From the NCBI GenBank assembly GCA_044336205.1, contig CP172318.1:434001-498000 (forward strand): a stretch of 64,000 bases of DNA, read 5' to 3'. This DNA is from Ruoffia sp044336205 (GTDB lineage: Bacteria > Bacillota > Bacilli > Lactobacillales > Aerococcaceae). Both the position numbers and the translations under genes were made by a program. The notes beneath the pieces were generated by a model. The model had not been told where the DNA came from. It saw nothing but the letters and a program-made list of their open reading frames with translations, and did not search any database. Below, piece after piece: positions 1 to 8,454 of the stretch. How positions within the stretch are numbered: position 1 is the stretch's first letter; each line of letters starts with the position of its first letter.

Positions 1-2
1 CC

Positions 3-332
3 CTGACTGACTTATTATCAGGCTATCCTCAGTGGATTGTGTTCTCGGCTTTGATCCATGGGGTGCAAGGCTATGTTGCTGCTACCATATTCACCAGAGT
101 TAAAGGCAAAGCAAGCTACTTGCTGAGCTTGTTAGGCGGGAGTATTATTATGGTGGTAGGATATTTTCTTGCAACTGTTATAATGTACGACTTACCAGCT
201 GCTTTGGCTTCCATTCCAGCGAATGCCATTCAGAATATCCTAGGTGTCGCAGTCGCTATACCCGTAGTTGTTTCGTTAAAAAAGTTAAATATCAAATCAA
301 TTGAAGAAAGTAATGCAAATGGAACAAGATAA
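3..332 (+). CDS. ECF transporter S component, C-terminal part (5' cut by window edge)
   Basis: The reading frame is open from base 3 and has no start inside the window, so the N-terminus lies upstream. The visible 109 residues start LTDLLSGYPQW and hold hydrophobic segments around an IHGVQGY motif, which is typical of the membrane-embedded substrate-binding (S) subunits of energy-coupling factor importers of the riboflavin/pyrimidine-type superfamily. Such proteins bind a vitamin or precursor and dock onto a shared EcfA/A'/T module encoded elsewhere. The substrate cannot be told from this fragment. The gene ends inside the start region of the next gene, so the two are probably co-transcribed. 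Confidence 0.7.
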   Translation: MTDLLSGYPQWIVFSALIHGVQGYVAATIFTRVKGKASYLLSLLGGSIIMVVGYFLATVIMYDLPAALASIPANAIQNILGVAVAIPVVVSLKKLNIKSIEESNANGTR

Positions 333-861
333 ATTAATTGAAAATGTTTTAACAATTGTCCAAGAAGTTTGTGAAGTAGCTACTTTAAAGGCAGGAGATC
401 TCTTTGTGCTTGGCTTATCGACGAGTGAAGTTGTTGGTGGAGTAATTGGGAAGAATACTTCTGCTAAAGTGGGAGAGTGGATTGTTAAAGCAGTGAAAGA
501 GTTTTTGGATAAGAAGGAGATAGGACTTGCTGTTCAAGGTTGTGAGCATATTAACCGTTCTCTAGTCATTGAACGTCAAGTGTTAGAAGCTAAAGGCTGG
601 GATGAAGTAGCCGTAGTCCCTGCGTTACATGCTGGAGGTGCTGGAACGGTTGCTGCATTCAAGTACTTCAATGATCCAGTTGTAGTTGAGCATATCGTAG
701 CTCAAGCTGGTGTTGATATTGGTGATACGTCGATTGGTATGCACGTTAAGCATGTTCAAGTCCCCGTTCGACCAAGTATTAAAGAATTAGGTGGTGCCCA
801 CGTGACTGCTCTTAGAAGCCGTCCTAAGTATATCGGTGGCCCTCGCGCACAATATAAATAA
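319..861 (+). CDS. YwlG / TIGR01440 family protein (UPF0340)
   Basis: About 180 residues matching the YwlG (UPF0340, TIGR01440) family by its QGCEHINRSLVIER block, the VVPALHAGGAG glycine-rich segment and the C-terminal IGGPRAQY end. The biochemical function of the family is unknown. The frame opens at a TTG at 301; ATG codons at 313 and 319 are likelier starts because family members begin a few residues before the first helix. The gene overlaps the end of the ECF S-component gene by 14 bases, suggesting translational coupling. It is followed by a good intrinsic terminator. Confidence 0.85.
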   Translation: MEQDKLIENVLTIVQEVCEVATLKAGDLFVLGLSTSEVVGGVIGKNTSAKVGEWIVKAVKEFLDKKEIGLAVQGCEHINRSLVIERQVLEAKGWDEVAVVPALHAGGAGTVAAFKYFNDPVVVEHIVAQAGVDIGDTSIGMHVKHVQVPVRPSIKELGGAHVTALRSRPKYIGGPRAQYK

Positions 862-874
862 TAAAGGAATTAAT

Positions 875-908
875 CATCCACTCGCTAAAAATGAGTGGAT
901 GTTTTTTT
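875..908 (+). terminator. Rho-independent terminator after ywlG-like gene
   Basis: A 9-bp perfect stem (CATCCACTC with GAGTGGATG) with a 9-nt loop is followed by seven T. The same 8-base core CATCCACT recurs in the terminator at 3198-3229. Confidence 0.85.
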
Positions 909-1078
909 ATAATAAGCCGTATCCTGTTATTTATGACGGTCATAATCTAATGTTAAATTTAGTTCAAAAATGATCAATTATTGATTGCTTTTCCATGAAG
1001 AAAGTAATATTATGATACTATTTTATTGGAGAAAAAGTATTTTTAACAAGTTTCTGTTACAATGAAAAAGAGTTAGGA

Positions 1079-2503
1079 GTGAGTATAATAAAGATTATGG
1101 ATAATAAGATTATATCTAAGTTTGTTTCTTTTCTGTCGGACTTAGATATTTCTAAAAAAATTGCTTTAAGTTTTTTTATGGTTATATTAGTTGGGTCCTT
1201 GTTGCTAAGTATGCCTATTAGTCAAGTGGCTACGTCTGAAGCGACTTACTTTGACCATTTGTTTATTACCGTTTCGGCTGCTTGTGTGACGGGGCTTTTT
1301 ATCGAGTCGATTTTTGAGACGTATAATTTTTTTGGACAGGTTATCTTAATGTGTATCATTCAAATCGGTGGACTCGGATTGATGTCTTTCCTTTCGATTA
1401 TTTACTTCAGACTAGGTCAATTTGTAGGTATTAGAAACCAAATGGCAGTAACGAGTGCTTTGAATAGTTCTTCTCTTTACAATATTAAAGATTGGCTGAG
1501 CAAAATTTTTAAATATACGTTCATTATTGAAGGGCTTGGGGCCTGTTTATATGCGATATTTTTTATCCCTTATTTAGGTCTTCCACGGGGGATTTTCACA
1601 AGTATTTTTATGGCTGTATCGGCGTTTTGTAACGCTGGTTTTGATCCTTTAAGTAATTTATCTCTTATTCCCTTTCAAAATGTGGGAATTATTAATTGGA
1701 CAACCATGGCTCTGATTGTTCTGGGAGGAATTGGTTTTAGTGTTTGGTTTGATGTGAGTGAAAGAGTCAAAGAATTTTACTCTAATAAGTCTCACCGCCG
1801 AATGAAAGATGTCTTCAGAAAACTCCAACCACATACCAAATTATCATTAACGTTTACCGCAAGTCTTATCTTGATTGGTGCCACTTTATTCTTAATTATT
1901 GAGTGGGGTAACCAAGGAACGATTGGGAATCTTTCCATCGCTGATAAAGTTACGACCTCAGTGTTCCAAACAGTTACGATGAGAACGGCTGGCTTTGCAA
2001 CGGTTGATTACACTATGGTTCGTCCGATTAGCCTAGTGATATTCATAGCAACTATGTTTATTGGTGGGAGTCCAGGAGGAACCGCCGGTGGGGTTAAAAC
2101 GACCACATTTGCCTTAGTTATTATGTTAGTCAAACGTGAAATTGAGCAAAAAGAATATATTAATTATGCTAAACATACGATTCCAATGCCAATTGTCAGA
2201 AAAGCTTTAGTGATATTCGTCTTATATATCGTCTTGTTAATCTTTGGTTCTGGATTAATCTTGTTGTTTGACCCACAAGTGGATTACTTAGCGATTTTAT
2301 TTGAATCAATCTCTGCAATCGCAACGGTAGGCGTTACGGCCAATTTAACATCTTCATTGTCTTACGCCAGTCAGGTCGTTATAATGATCTTAATGTTCGT
2401 TGGGCGTATTGGACCGATGACGATGTTTGTGGCTTTACTACCTAATAAAAATAAACACGAAAAAAATATTCAATACACTTCAACAAATATCATCATAGGA
2501 TAG
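1079..2503 (+). CDS. ktrB: KtrB-like potassium uptake membrane subunit (TrkH/KtrB family)
   Basis: This 474-residue membrane protein has the fourfold membrane-pore-membrane layout of the Trk/Ktr superfamily, with glycine-containing filter segments such as SAACVTGLF, VSAFCNAGF, VTMRTAGF and IATVGVTANL. In Ktr systems KtrB is the ion-conducting dimer and is often sodium-dependent; it is gated by a cytoplasmic KtrA ring. The ktrA gene follows after 13 bases. The start is uncertain: the AGGAG at 1075-1079 overlaps the GTG at 1079, whereas the ATG at 1097 is about 17 bases away, so one of these starts or a non-standard codon between them is used. The related ntpJ gene lies at the end of the V-ATPase operon in Enterococcus hirae; here it stands apart from the operon. 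Confidence 0.88.
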   Translation: MSIIKIMDNKIISKFVSFLSDLDISKKIALSFFMVILVGSLLLSMPISQVATSEATYFDHLFITVSAACVTGLFIESIFETYNFFGQVILMCIIQIGGLGLMSFLSIIYFRLGQFVGIRNQMAVTSALNSSSLYNIKDWLSKIFKYTFIIEGLGACLYAIFFIPYLGLPRGIFTSIFMAVSAFCNAGFDPLSNLSLIPFQNVGIINWTTMALIVLGGIGFSVWFDVSERVKEFYSNKSHRRMKDVFRKLQPHTKLSLTFTASLILIGATLFLIIEWGNQGTIGNLSIADKVTTSVFQTVTMRTAGFATVDYTMVRPISLVIFIATMFIGGSPGGTAGGVKTTTFALVIMLVKREIEQKEYINYAKHTIPMPIVRKALVIFVLYIVLLIFGSGLILLFDPQVDYLAILFESISAIATVGVTANLTSSLSYASQVVIMILMFVGRIGPMTMFVALLPNKNKHEKNIQYTSTNIIIG

Positions 2504-2516
2504 GAGGAAACAATAA

Positions 2517-3187
2517 ATGAAAAAAATAGACTAGTTGGAATATTAGGCTTAGGAATATTTGGATCAACACTCGCAAAAGAACTTTCAGAAAATGGCGTTG
2601 ATGTGATTGCCTGCGATTTAGATCCGAAAAATGTTGATCGCTTGGAAGGTTACTTGACGATCGGGAGTGTCGGAGATTTTACTGATTTAGATTATATGCG
2701 TGAATTAGGCTTTGGTGAATGTGATTCGATTGTCATTAGTACGGGGACAAGTTTAGAGGCTTCTGTACTTGGAATCATTAATGCTAAGGAATTGGGGATT
2801 GAGACGATTATTTGTAAAGTAAAGAATAAAACTAATCGTAAAGTCATCTCAGCTTTGGGTGTTGATATTCTTGTTCAACCCGAGAAGGAATCGGGTATGA
2901 ATATGGCTCAACGCCTCATCCATAATACCATTGACGATTTTATTAACTTAGACGATGAAACGTCAATCGTTGAATTTCGCTCACCAGACTTATGGGTTGG
3001 TCAGACACTTGATGCACTGAATTTAAGAAAAGAATATGATATTAATGTCATTGGCATTAGAAAGCACCGTCATGAAGTCCTGAATACGACTTTCTCTGCA
3101 GATTATATTATTGAAGCTGATGATATCTTTGTAGCTGTTGCGAATACTGAAAAGTTGGATCAATCAGGGATTATCGAACACTTATAA
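2517..3187 (+). CDS. ktrA: KtrA-like potassium channel gating subunit, frameshifted at codons 2-4
   Basis: The body encodes a RCK/TrkA-N plus TrkA-C protein: a Rossmann dinucleotide site (GLGIFGSTLA), an acidic strand end (VIACDLDPKNVDR) and a C-terminal regulatory domain. It would form the cytoplasmic ring gating KtrB. The expected ATG at 2517 has an ideal AGGAGG ribosome site (2502-2507), but seven A follow it and that frame stops after MKKID. Eight A would give MKKNRLVGILGLGIFG and join the long frame. As written, the only standard in-frame start nearby is GTG at 2603, which would delete the nucleotide-binding loop. The cause may be a sequencing error, a null or phase-variable allele, or rescue by transcriptional slippage on the A-run. 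Confidence 0.8.
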
Positions 3188-3195
3188 TTAAAGAC

Positions 3196-3233
3196 AAAAC
3201 CATCCACTTAATGAATTGAGTGGATGGTTTTTA
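3196..3233. terminator. Bidirectional terminator between ktrA and the ABC permease gene
   Basis: An 11-bp stem (AACCATCCACT with AGTGGATGGTT, 3198-3229) is flanked by A on the left and T on the right, so it can serve both converging genes. The permease gene's stop codon overlaps its right edge. Confidence 0.8.
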
Positions 3234-4772
3234 TATAGATTGAATCGCCTGCTGGTATACTAGTTGCTTGATACCATAAGTTGCTGTAGCTAAGCTGACG
3301 ACCAACAACCAACTTCCCCAGTCATCTAGCGCACTTACCATGACCCAAGCCAGTGTGCAAACGCCAAAGATGACTAGTAGATTCACTATGACAGCTACGC
3401 TTTGTTTGACCACTTGTGCTTCGTTATCCCAGAGAAAGTTTTGAAAGTAACTGTTCAATAATATGCCCAACCAACTGGAAAAAATGACCATCGTTAAAGG
3501 AATAAGTAGGGTGAATACTAGATCCGTCCCTTCTAGTTTCAATATATAAATAGTTAACAGCGATGATAATAGCGTTGGCGGAATAAACAAAATCAAATTA
3601 AAATAAACTTTACTTCGGTAAATCATAGAAGGACTAATTGGAAGAGATAAGAGCCAATTAATATGTTTGCCTTCTAGTGATAGACTGACGGCAGTTGTGT
3701 TCGTGATCGAGACTAAACCAGCTAAGATAATCGCGAGATAAGCCATATAATCTCTAAGCCCTGAGATTACTATCTGGCGGAGATATTCAGGTAATAGGAT
3801 CAATGCGATTAAACCAATCGGCAAACTAATCATCATAAAGGCTGTATTCATAAAGTATACAGGCAAGCTGAAAAACAGGCGGAACTCTTTAATAATCATA
3901 GATTGAAGTTGCGTTCGTTGTTTTGTCTCAGCCTTTCTTTGCTGTGTGGGTTGATTTATTAAGCTAACTGTAAGTTGATCAAAATATCTATGAAAACTAA
4001 CTAATGCCACTATGATTATTAGGATAGAAGCTCCAATCCACGCTACTATTGATTTCCTTTGACTCATGGGTATTTGAAAGGTTTGAAAACGAGCAAGCAA
4101 CAACCAAATTCTAGGACCAAACAATTCTCCCCAATTAACCTTGGTCCATTGTAATGTTTTGATGATGGGTAAGGCGGAAACAAAGAAGATAATTAATAAG
4201 TTAATTAAGTTGTAAGCTGCTTTGCTTTGTGACAGTAGTTGACTGAACCTAATGGCGACCATAGAGACGATCAAGGATATCCCGATGGTTAGTAGCGGTG
4301 CAAATAAGCCAAGAGCAAGCCACCAAAAAACCGTTTCTGAATAACGGCTGCTTAAAATTCCCCAAGTGAATAAAATCCCAGGACTAATCAATAACAATGC
4401 CAAACTCTCAAGAAGGTACAAGTAGGTAAAGCGACTAATAATTAAACCCATCAAACTTATTGGTAATGAACGTAGTAGGTCAATATCTTTGAATGCAAAA
4501 AATTCACCGTACATCATAAAAGCATTAAAATAAAGTAATGACAAGTGGACGAGCAAAAAGGTTAGATAAGGCAACCAAGTTCCCAATCCAGTCTGATTTA
4601 ATTGATAAGAATAAAAGCCTAGTTGCCCGAGTATCGTAATATAAAGCAGGATAATACCAACAAACATTGCGATTGAACGGTTTGTTCGGTGATTGTTATT
4701 GAAGATGGTATTCAACTTTAATTCGTTAGTCAATCGAACTTTCATTAGTGCGAAGCATTGTTTAATTGTCAT
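3231..4772 (-). CDS. ABC exporter permease, ABC-2 type
   Basis: A 513-residue membrane protein with roughly twelve hydrophobic segments and a soluble loop near residues 270-300 (rich in Q, K and R). The overall type is the large ABC-2 style permease that partners a single ATPase. The adjacent upstream ATPase gene overlaps it by 11 bases, so the two form one operon and surely one transporter. The substrate is not evident; such pairs are often involved in peptide, drug or lipid export. I do not recognise a specific named family member. Confidence 0.8.
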   Translation of the reverse strand: MTIKQCFALMKVRLTNELKLNTIFNNNHRTNRSIAMFVGIILLYITILGQLGFYSYQLNQTGLGTWLPYLTFLLVHLSLLYFNAFMMYGEFFAFKDIDLLRSLPISLMGLIISRFTYLYLLESLALLLISPGILFTWGILSSRYSETVFWWLALGLFAPLLTIGISLIVSMVAIRFSQLLSQSKAAYNLINLLIIFFVSALPIIKTLQWTKVNWGELFGPRIWLLLARFQTFQIPMSQRKSIVAWIGASILIIIVALVSFHRYFDQLTVSLINQPTQQRKAETKQRTQLQSMIIKEFRLFFSLPVYFMNTAFMMISLPIGLIALILLPEYLRQIVISGLRDYMAYLAIILAGLVSITNTTAVSLSLEGKHINWLLSLPISPSMIYRSKVYFNLILFIPPTLLSSLLTIYILKLEGTDLVFTLLIPLTMVIFSSWLGILLNSYFQNFLWDNEAQVVKQSVAVIVNLLVIFGVCTLAWVMVSALDDWGSWLLVVSLATATYGIKQLVYQQAIQSI

Positions 4773-5481
4773 TGTCTTGTACCTGCTTCAGGAAAACTTG
4801 TTCTAGATCCATCGATTGAATTAAGTCTTGGGTATTTCCTTCAATGACAATCTTTCCATCACGAATCATCGCAATCTTATCACATATTTTTTGAGCAACT
4901 TCTAAGACGTGAGTTGAGAAGAAGACGCTGCTGCCTTGGTCACATAAATCTCGCATCATCATTCGTAAATTCATCGTCGCTTCTGGATCCAAACCAACGA
5001 AAGGCTCGTCTAAAACTAGAAGTTTGGGTTGGGAAAGAAGGGCGCCAATGATTGCTAGCTTTTGTTTAGTTCCATGAGAATAGGAAGAAACAATCTGGTT
5101 CAAGTATAGTTGAAACTTTAATCGCTGACTATAAGATTCAATTCGCTGCTGACGTACATCAATCGCAACATCATACATATCACCGATAAAGTCTAAATAT
5201 TGCTGTCCCGTTAAGTAAGGATAGATTTCAGGGTTATCTTGAACATAAGTCGTCACACTTTTACAAGCCAATGGTTCTTTGCGAACGCTACGGCCATCAA
5301 TCATAATATCACCTTCTTTAAAAGGTAAGATACCAATGATGGATTTAATGGTGGTACTTTTTCCCGAGCCATTTGGCCCGATAAAGCCATAGATAGAGCC
5401 AGCAGGAACTGTCAATGAAATGGCTTTGAGGATATCCTTGTTAGTCGTATAGCCAGTTGTTAAATTTTTAATTTCAAGCAT
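4762..5481 (-). CDS. ABC transporter ATP-binding protein
   Basis: A single nucleotide-binding domain of about 239 residues with Walker A (GPNGSGKST), Q-loop (YVQDNPE), a degenerate signature (YSHGTKQK in place of SGGQ), Walker B (LLVLDEPFVGLD) and H-loop (FFSTHV). The degenerate signature is common in exporters of the EcsA/CcmA type. The start chosen is the ATG at 5481, preceded by GGAAGGTGATTCG; a longer frame begins at 5517 but lacks a ribosome site. It energises the overlapping permease gene downstream. Confidence 0.9.
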   Translation of the reverse strand: MLEIKNLTTGYTTNKDILKAISLTVPAGSIYGFIGPNGSGKSTTIKSIIGILPFKEGDIMIDGRSVRKEPLACKSVTTYVQDNPEIYPYLTGQQYLDFIGDMYDVAIDVRQQRIESYSQRLKFQLYLNQIVSSYSHGTKQKLAIIGALLSQPKLLVLDEPFVGLDPEATMNLRMMMRDLCDQGSSVFFSTHVLEVAQKICDKIAMIRDGKIVIEGNTQDLIQSMDLEQVFLKQVQDNDN

Positions 5482-5624
5482 CGAATCACCTTCCCAGACG
5501 CATTTATTCAAGTACATCCTACCATATCGTTAGCCAATAAATAAGAGGAAACTTACGTTGGAAGATTATTTCATTGATCTAGAGGCTTATCATGCAGAAT
5601 AGATTTCGATGTTGCGCTTAACAC

Positions 5625-6239
5625 GGTCTATCAGGAAATCTCCGCCTCGATACTTCCCGCCACCTCGTCTATCAAGAAATATCCGCCTCGATACTTCCCG
5701 CAATCTCATCTATCAGGAAATATCTTCCTCGATATTTCCCGCCACCTCGTCTATCAAGAAATATCCGCCTCGATACTTCCCGCAATCTCGTCTATCAAGA
5801 AATATCCGCCTCGATACTTCCCGCAATCTCGTCTATCAAGAAATATCTCCCTCGATATTTCCCGAACCCCCGTCTATCCCGAAATATCTCGTACGATATT
5901 TCCCGCCATCTCGTCTATCAAGAAATATCTCGTACGATATTTCCCGCATGCTCGTCTATCAGGAAATATCCTCCTCGATACTTCCCGCACGCTCGTCTAT
6001 CAAGAAATATCACCTACGATACTTCCCACACGCCCATCTATCAAGAAATATCACCTACGATACTTCCCACACGCCCATCTATCAGGAAATCTCCGCCTCG
6101 ATACTTCCCGCCACCTCGTCTATCAAGAAATCTCCGCCTCGATACTTCCCGTACGCCTATCTATCAAGAAATATCACCTACGATACTTCCCGCAATCCCG
6201 TCTATCAGGAAAAATCCGCCTCGATATTTCCCGCAACTC
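5625..6239. repeat. Tandem array of 15 units of 41 bp, each with an internal dyad
   Basis: Fifteen consecutive 41-bp units, starting near CGTCTATCAAGAAATATC and ending CGATACTTCCCGCAATCT. Each unit holds an inverted repeat, GAAATATC then a 6-base centre then GATATTTC. The arms are perfect in the units beginning 5707, 5830, 5871 and 5912, and have one or two mismatches elsewhere. No unit has a stop in some frames, so a 236-codon open frame runs across the array; because 41 is not a multiple of three, the same DNA is read in all three frames and coding is unlikely. The array lies between the divergent ABC operon and the GNAT gene. Confidence 0.95.
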
Positions 6240-6319
6240 ATCTTAATTTACTTAAGTTAGAAAGAGTTATAAAATTAATGATGAAGTATTCTATAAAAAA
6301 CAAAGGAGTGGCAGGCTAA

Positions 6320-6787
6320 TTGAACATTGACTATATAAATTCAAAAAATCCAAAAGAAACTAAAGAAGCAGTCGACCAATTGATTGACAATCACACACGT
6401 CAACAATTTGAAGATATTCATGACTTGGACACATATCATTATGCTATTAGCGCTGTGCTTAAAGAGCATGATCCTGACGTAAAAGGTAAAGAGCGTGATT
6501 TGTTTATTGGAGGGATTGCCTTTCGTCAACAATACGACACTGCACATGTGGGTGCTTTAGCTGTTGACCCGGCTTTTCGTGGGATGAATATTGGTAGGCA
6601 ACTGATTCAAGAAGCCGAAGCATTTCTAGAGAAAAAGCAAGTTCACACGGTGACTTTATCGACATTGAACTATCAAGCTTTAGGCTTTTACCAAAAATTA
6701 GGTTATCAACTTTACGGTCAGCTAGAGGATATACCACGAAGAGGGATGACGAAGTATCTCTTATACAAACGTCTGTCGTCATATTAA
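6320..6787 (+). CDS. GNAT family N-acetyltransferase
   Basis: This 155-residue protein has the GNAT core: the beta-4 strand GALAVDPAF, the acetyl-CoA pyrophosphate loop RGMNIGRQLI (Q/RxxGxG/A form) and the late ALGFYQKLGYQ motif. It would transfer an acetyl group from acetyl-CoA to an unidentified amine. The start is TTG at 6320, with AAAGGAG at 6302-6308. It begins directly after the 41-bp repeat array and precedes the quinone oxidoreductase gene by 24 bases, so the two may share a transcript. Confidence 0.85.
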   Translation: MNIDYINSKNPKETKEAVDQLIDNHTRQQFEDIHDLDTYHYAISAVLKEHDPDVKGKERDLFIGGIAFRQQYDTAHVGALAVDPAFRGMNIGRQLIQEAEAFLEKKQVHTVTLSTLNYQALGFYQKLGYQLYGQLEDIPRRGMTKYLLYKRLSSY

Positions 6788-6811
6788 TAATTCAGGGGGA
6801 ATGTATCGAAA

Positions 6812-7797
6812 ATGAAAGTATGGACAATAACTGAACCTGGTGGAAGAGACAAGTTAATTCAAGAGGAAAGACCTATACCAATGCCACAAGATGGCGAATT
6901 GTTAGTTAGGGTGAAGGCGTTCGGCATTAACCGGACTGAAACATTAACGCGGTCGAACTCAAACTTACAACCGCCTTATCCTGTTTTAGGCATTGAACTG
7001 GCTGGAGAAGTAATTGAAAATCGTTCAAAGCGAGCTGACTTAAAAGCCGGTACGCGTGTGATGGGCTTAGTTGAGCAAGGGTCTTACGGCGAGTTTGCGA
7101 TAATGCCTGCCGATTACGCCATGGTTATTCCAGAGGAACTATCTTATGAACAAGCAGCGGGAATTCCAGAAGTTTTTCTAACGGCCTACCAATGTATGTA
7201 TTGGTTAGGAGAGTTGGAGAAAGGGGAAACCATCTTAATTCACGCGGGTGCAAGCGGGGTTGGAACAGCAGCAATTCAACTAGCCAAAGTCTTAAGTCAA
7301 GCAAGAGTTATCGCGACGTCAAGCAAAAAGCAAAAGCTTGATGTGATTGATTCCTTAGGCGCTGATATATCAATCAATTATAAAGAGGAAGATATTGCCC
7401 AAAGAGTCTTAGAAGAAACGAATGACCAAGGTGTTGACGTTATTTTAGATTTTATTGGTGCATCGTATTATAGAACCAACTTGAAGAGCATTGCGCGGTG
7501 GATGGTAGATGGGTATTAATCGGAACGTTAGGTGGCTCAAAGGTGAATGACATTGAGTTGCTAGAATTGATGCGTAAGAGAATTCAATTAAAAGCAACGT
7601 TACTAACTCCTCGACCACATGAATATAAGGCGAGATTAACGCAAGAGTTTGCTCAAGTTGTCTTACCACTAATAGCTCAAGGACAGATTAAAACATTAAT
7701 CCACGAAGTGCTTGACTTTGACCAACTCCCAGAAGCCCATCGAATAATGGAAGATAATGAAAATATTGGAAAAATCATTGTGACACTTGCTGAGTAA
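6812..7797 (+). pseudogene. Quinone oxidoreductase-like medium-chain dehydrogenase, interrupted by a -1 frameshift
   Basis: Two overlapping frames make one medium-chain dehydrogenase/quinone reductase. The first (6812-7519) has the GroES-like N-domain (VKAFGINRTE, PVLGIELAGEV) and the NADPH-binding motif IHAGASGVGTAAIQLAK; the second (from about 7498) continues DGRWVLIGTLGG to the end. Relatives read straight through this point, so one base, probably a G in the run near 7496-7499, is missing. Joined, the product would be about 328 residues, the usual length, and no zinc-binding cysteines are seen. It may be a real pseudogene or a homopolymer sequencing error. The ATG is preceded by GGGGGA. 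Confidence 0.8.
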
Positions 7798-7835
7798 ACG
7801 ACTGGAAGTCAATCTAAGAAAGTAGTGAAAATAAT

Positions 7836-8291
7836 ATGCCGTGGAATATGCAAGACTATCCTGCCTCACTGAAAAATTTTGACGAATTATTAAGGAAGAA
7901 AATTATTAATATAGCGAATGCTTTATTGGCCAATGGTTATGAAGAATCAAGGGCCATTCCGATTGCGATTAGTGAAGGAAAAGAATGGTACGACAAAGCG
8001 TCCAAAGAAGAGCTAGCTGAATTAAAACAAGAGAAACCCCCATCTAAAAATGATTCCCACGATACTTCAAGTGCTAACCCTGACTTGCTAGATAATGATG
8101 TAGAAGTCTATTACGAAGACAAGCAGTGGAAAGTTAAAACAGTTGATGCCAAAAGAGCGAGTGAAAGCTTTGACACTAAGAAAGAAGCGGTGGAAAGAGC
8201 GAAAGCAATCGCCGATAATCGTGATACAGAAGTGATTCGCTATACACGAGAAGGCAAGAAGCAAGACAAATCTAATGACAGAGGTTCATAA
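7836..8291 (+). CDS. YdaT-like protein with DUF2188 domain
   Basis: This 151-residue hydrophilic protein resembles Bacillus subtilis YdaT: an N-terminal MPWNMQDYPASLKN block with ESRAIPIAISEGKEW, and a C-terminal DUF2188 domain (about residues 88-140) with WKVKTVDAKRAS, FDTKKEAVERAKAIA and IRYTREGK. The function of the family is not established; a general stress association is known for some relatives. The ribosome site is weak (GAAAGTAGTG). Confidence 0.75.
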   Translation: MPWNMQDYPASLKNFDELLRKKIINIANALLANGYEESRAIPIAISEGKEWYDKASKEELAELKQEKPPSKNDSHDTSSANPDLLDNDVEVYYEDKQWKVKTVDAKRASESFDTKKEAVERAKAIADNRDTEVIRYTREGKKQDKSNDRGS

Positions 8292-8330
8292 GAACGCATT
8301 CAATTTACCCAAGAAAAATAATGATTAACA

Positions 8331-8386
8331 AAGCATGAGCCTTGAACACCAATAGAAACTGTCCCGTTCTAGCCTCATGCTTTTTT
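8331..8386 (+). terminator. Likely terminator after the DUF2188 gene
   Basis: AAGCATGAG (8331-8339) pairs with CTCATGCTT (8374-8382) and is followed by a T-run to 8386. The 34-base loop carries a further small GAAC/GTTC pairing. Confidence 0.6.
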
Positions 8387-8454
8387 GTTAGCTTCTTTTA
8401 AGTTACAATGGCTACTATATGTATTAAAATCAGTCAATAAGGAGTTCATAAAGC

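Noticed and set aside
5609..6319. A 236-codon open frame across the 41-bp array, with repeating SRNI and RYFP-like protein motifs
   Set aside because: The unit length is not a multiple of three, so the same DNA is read in all frames; there is no ribosome site, and the peptide is a by-product of stop-free repeats.
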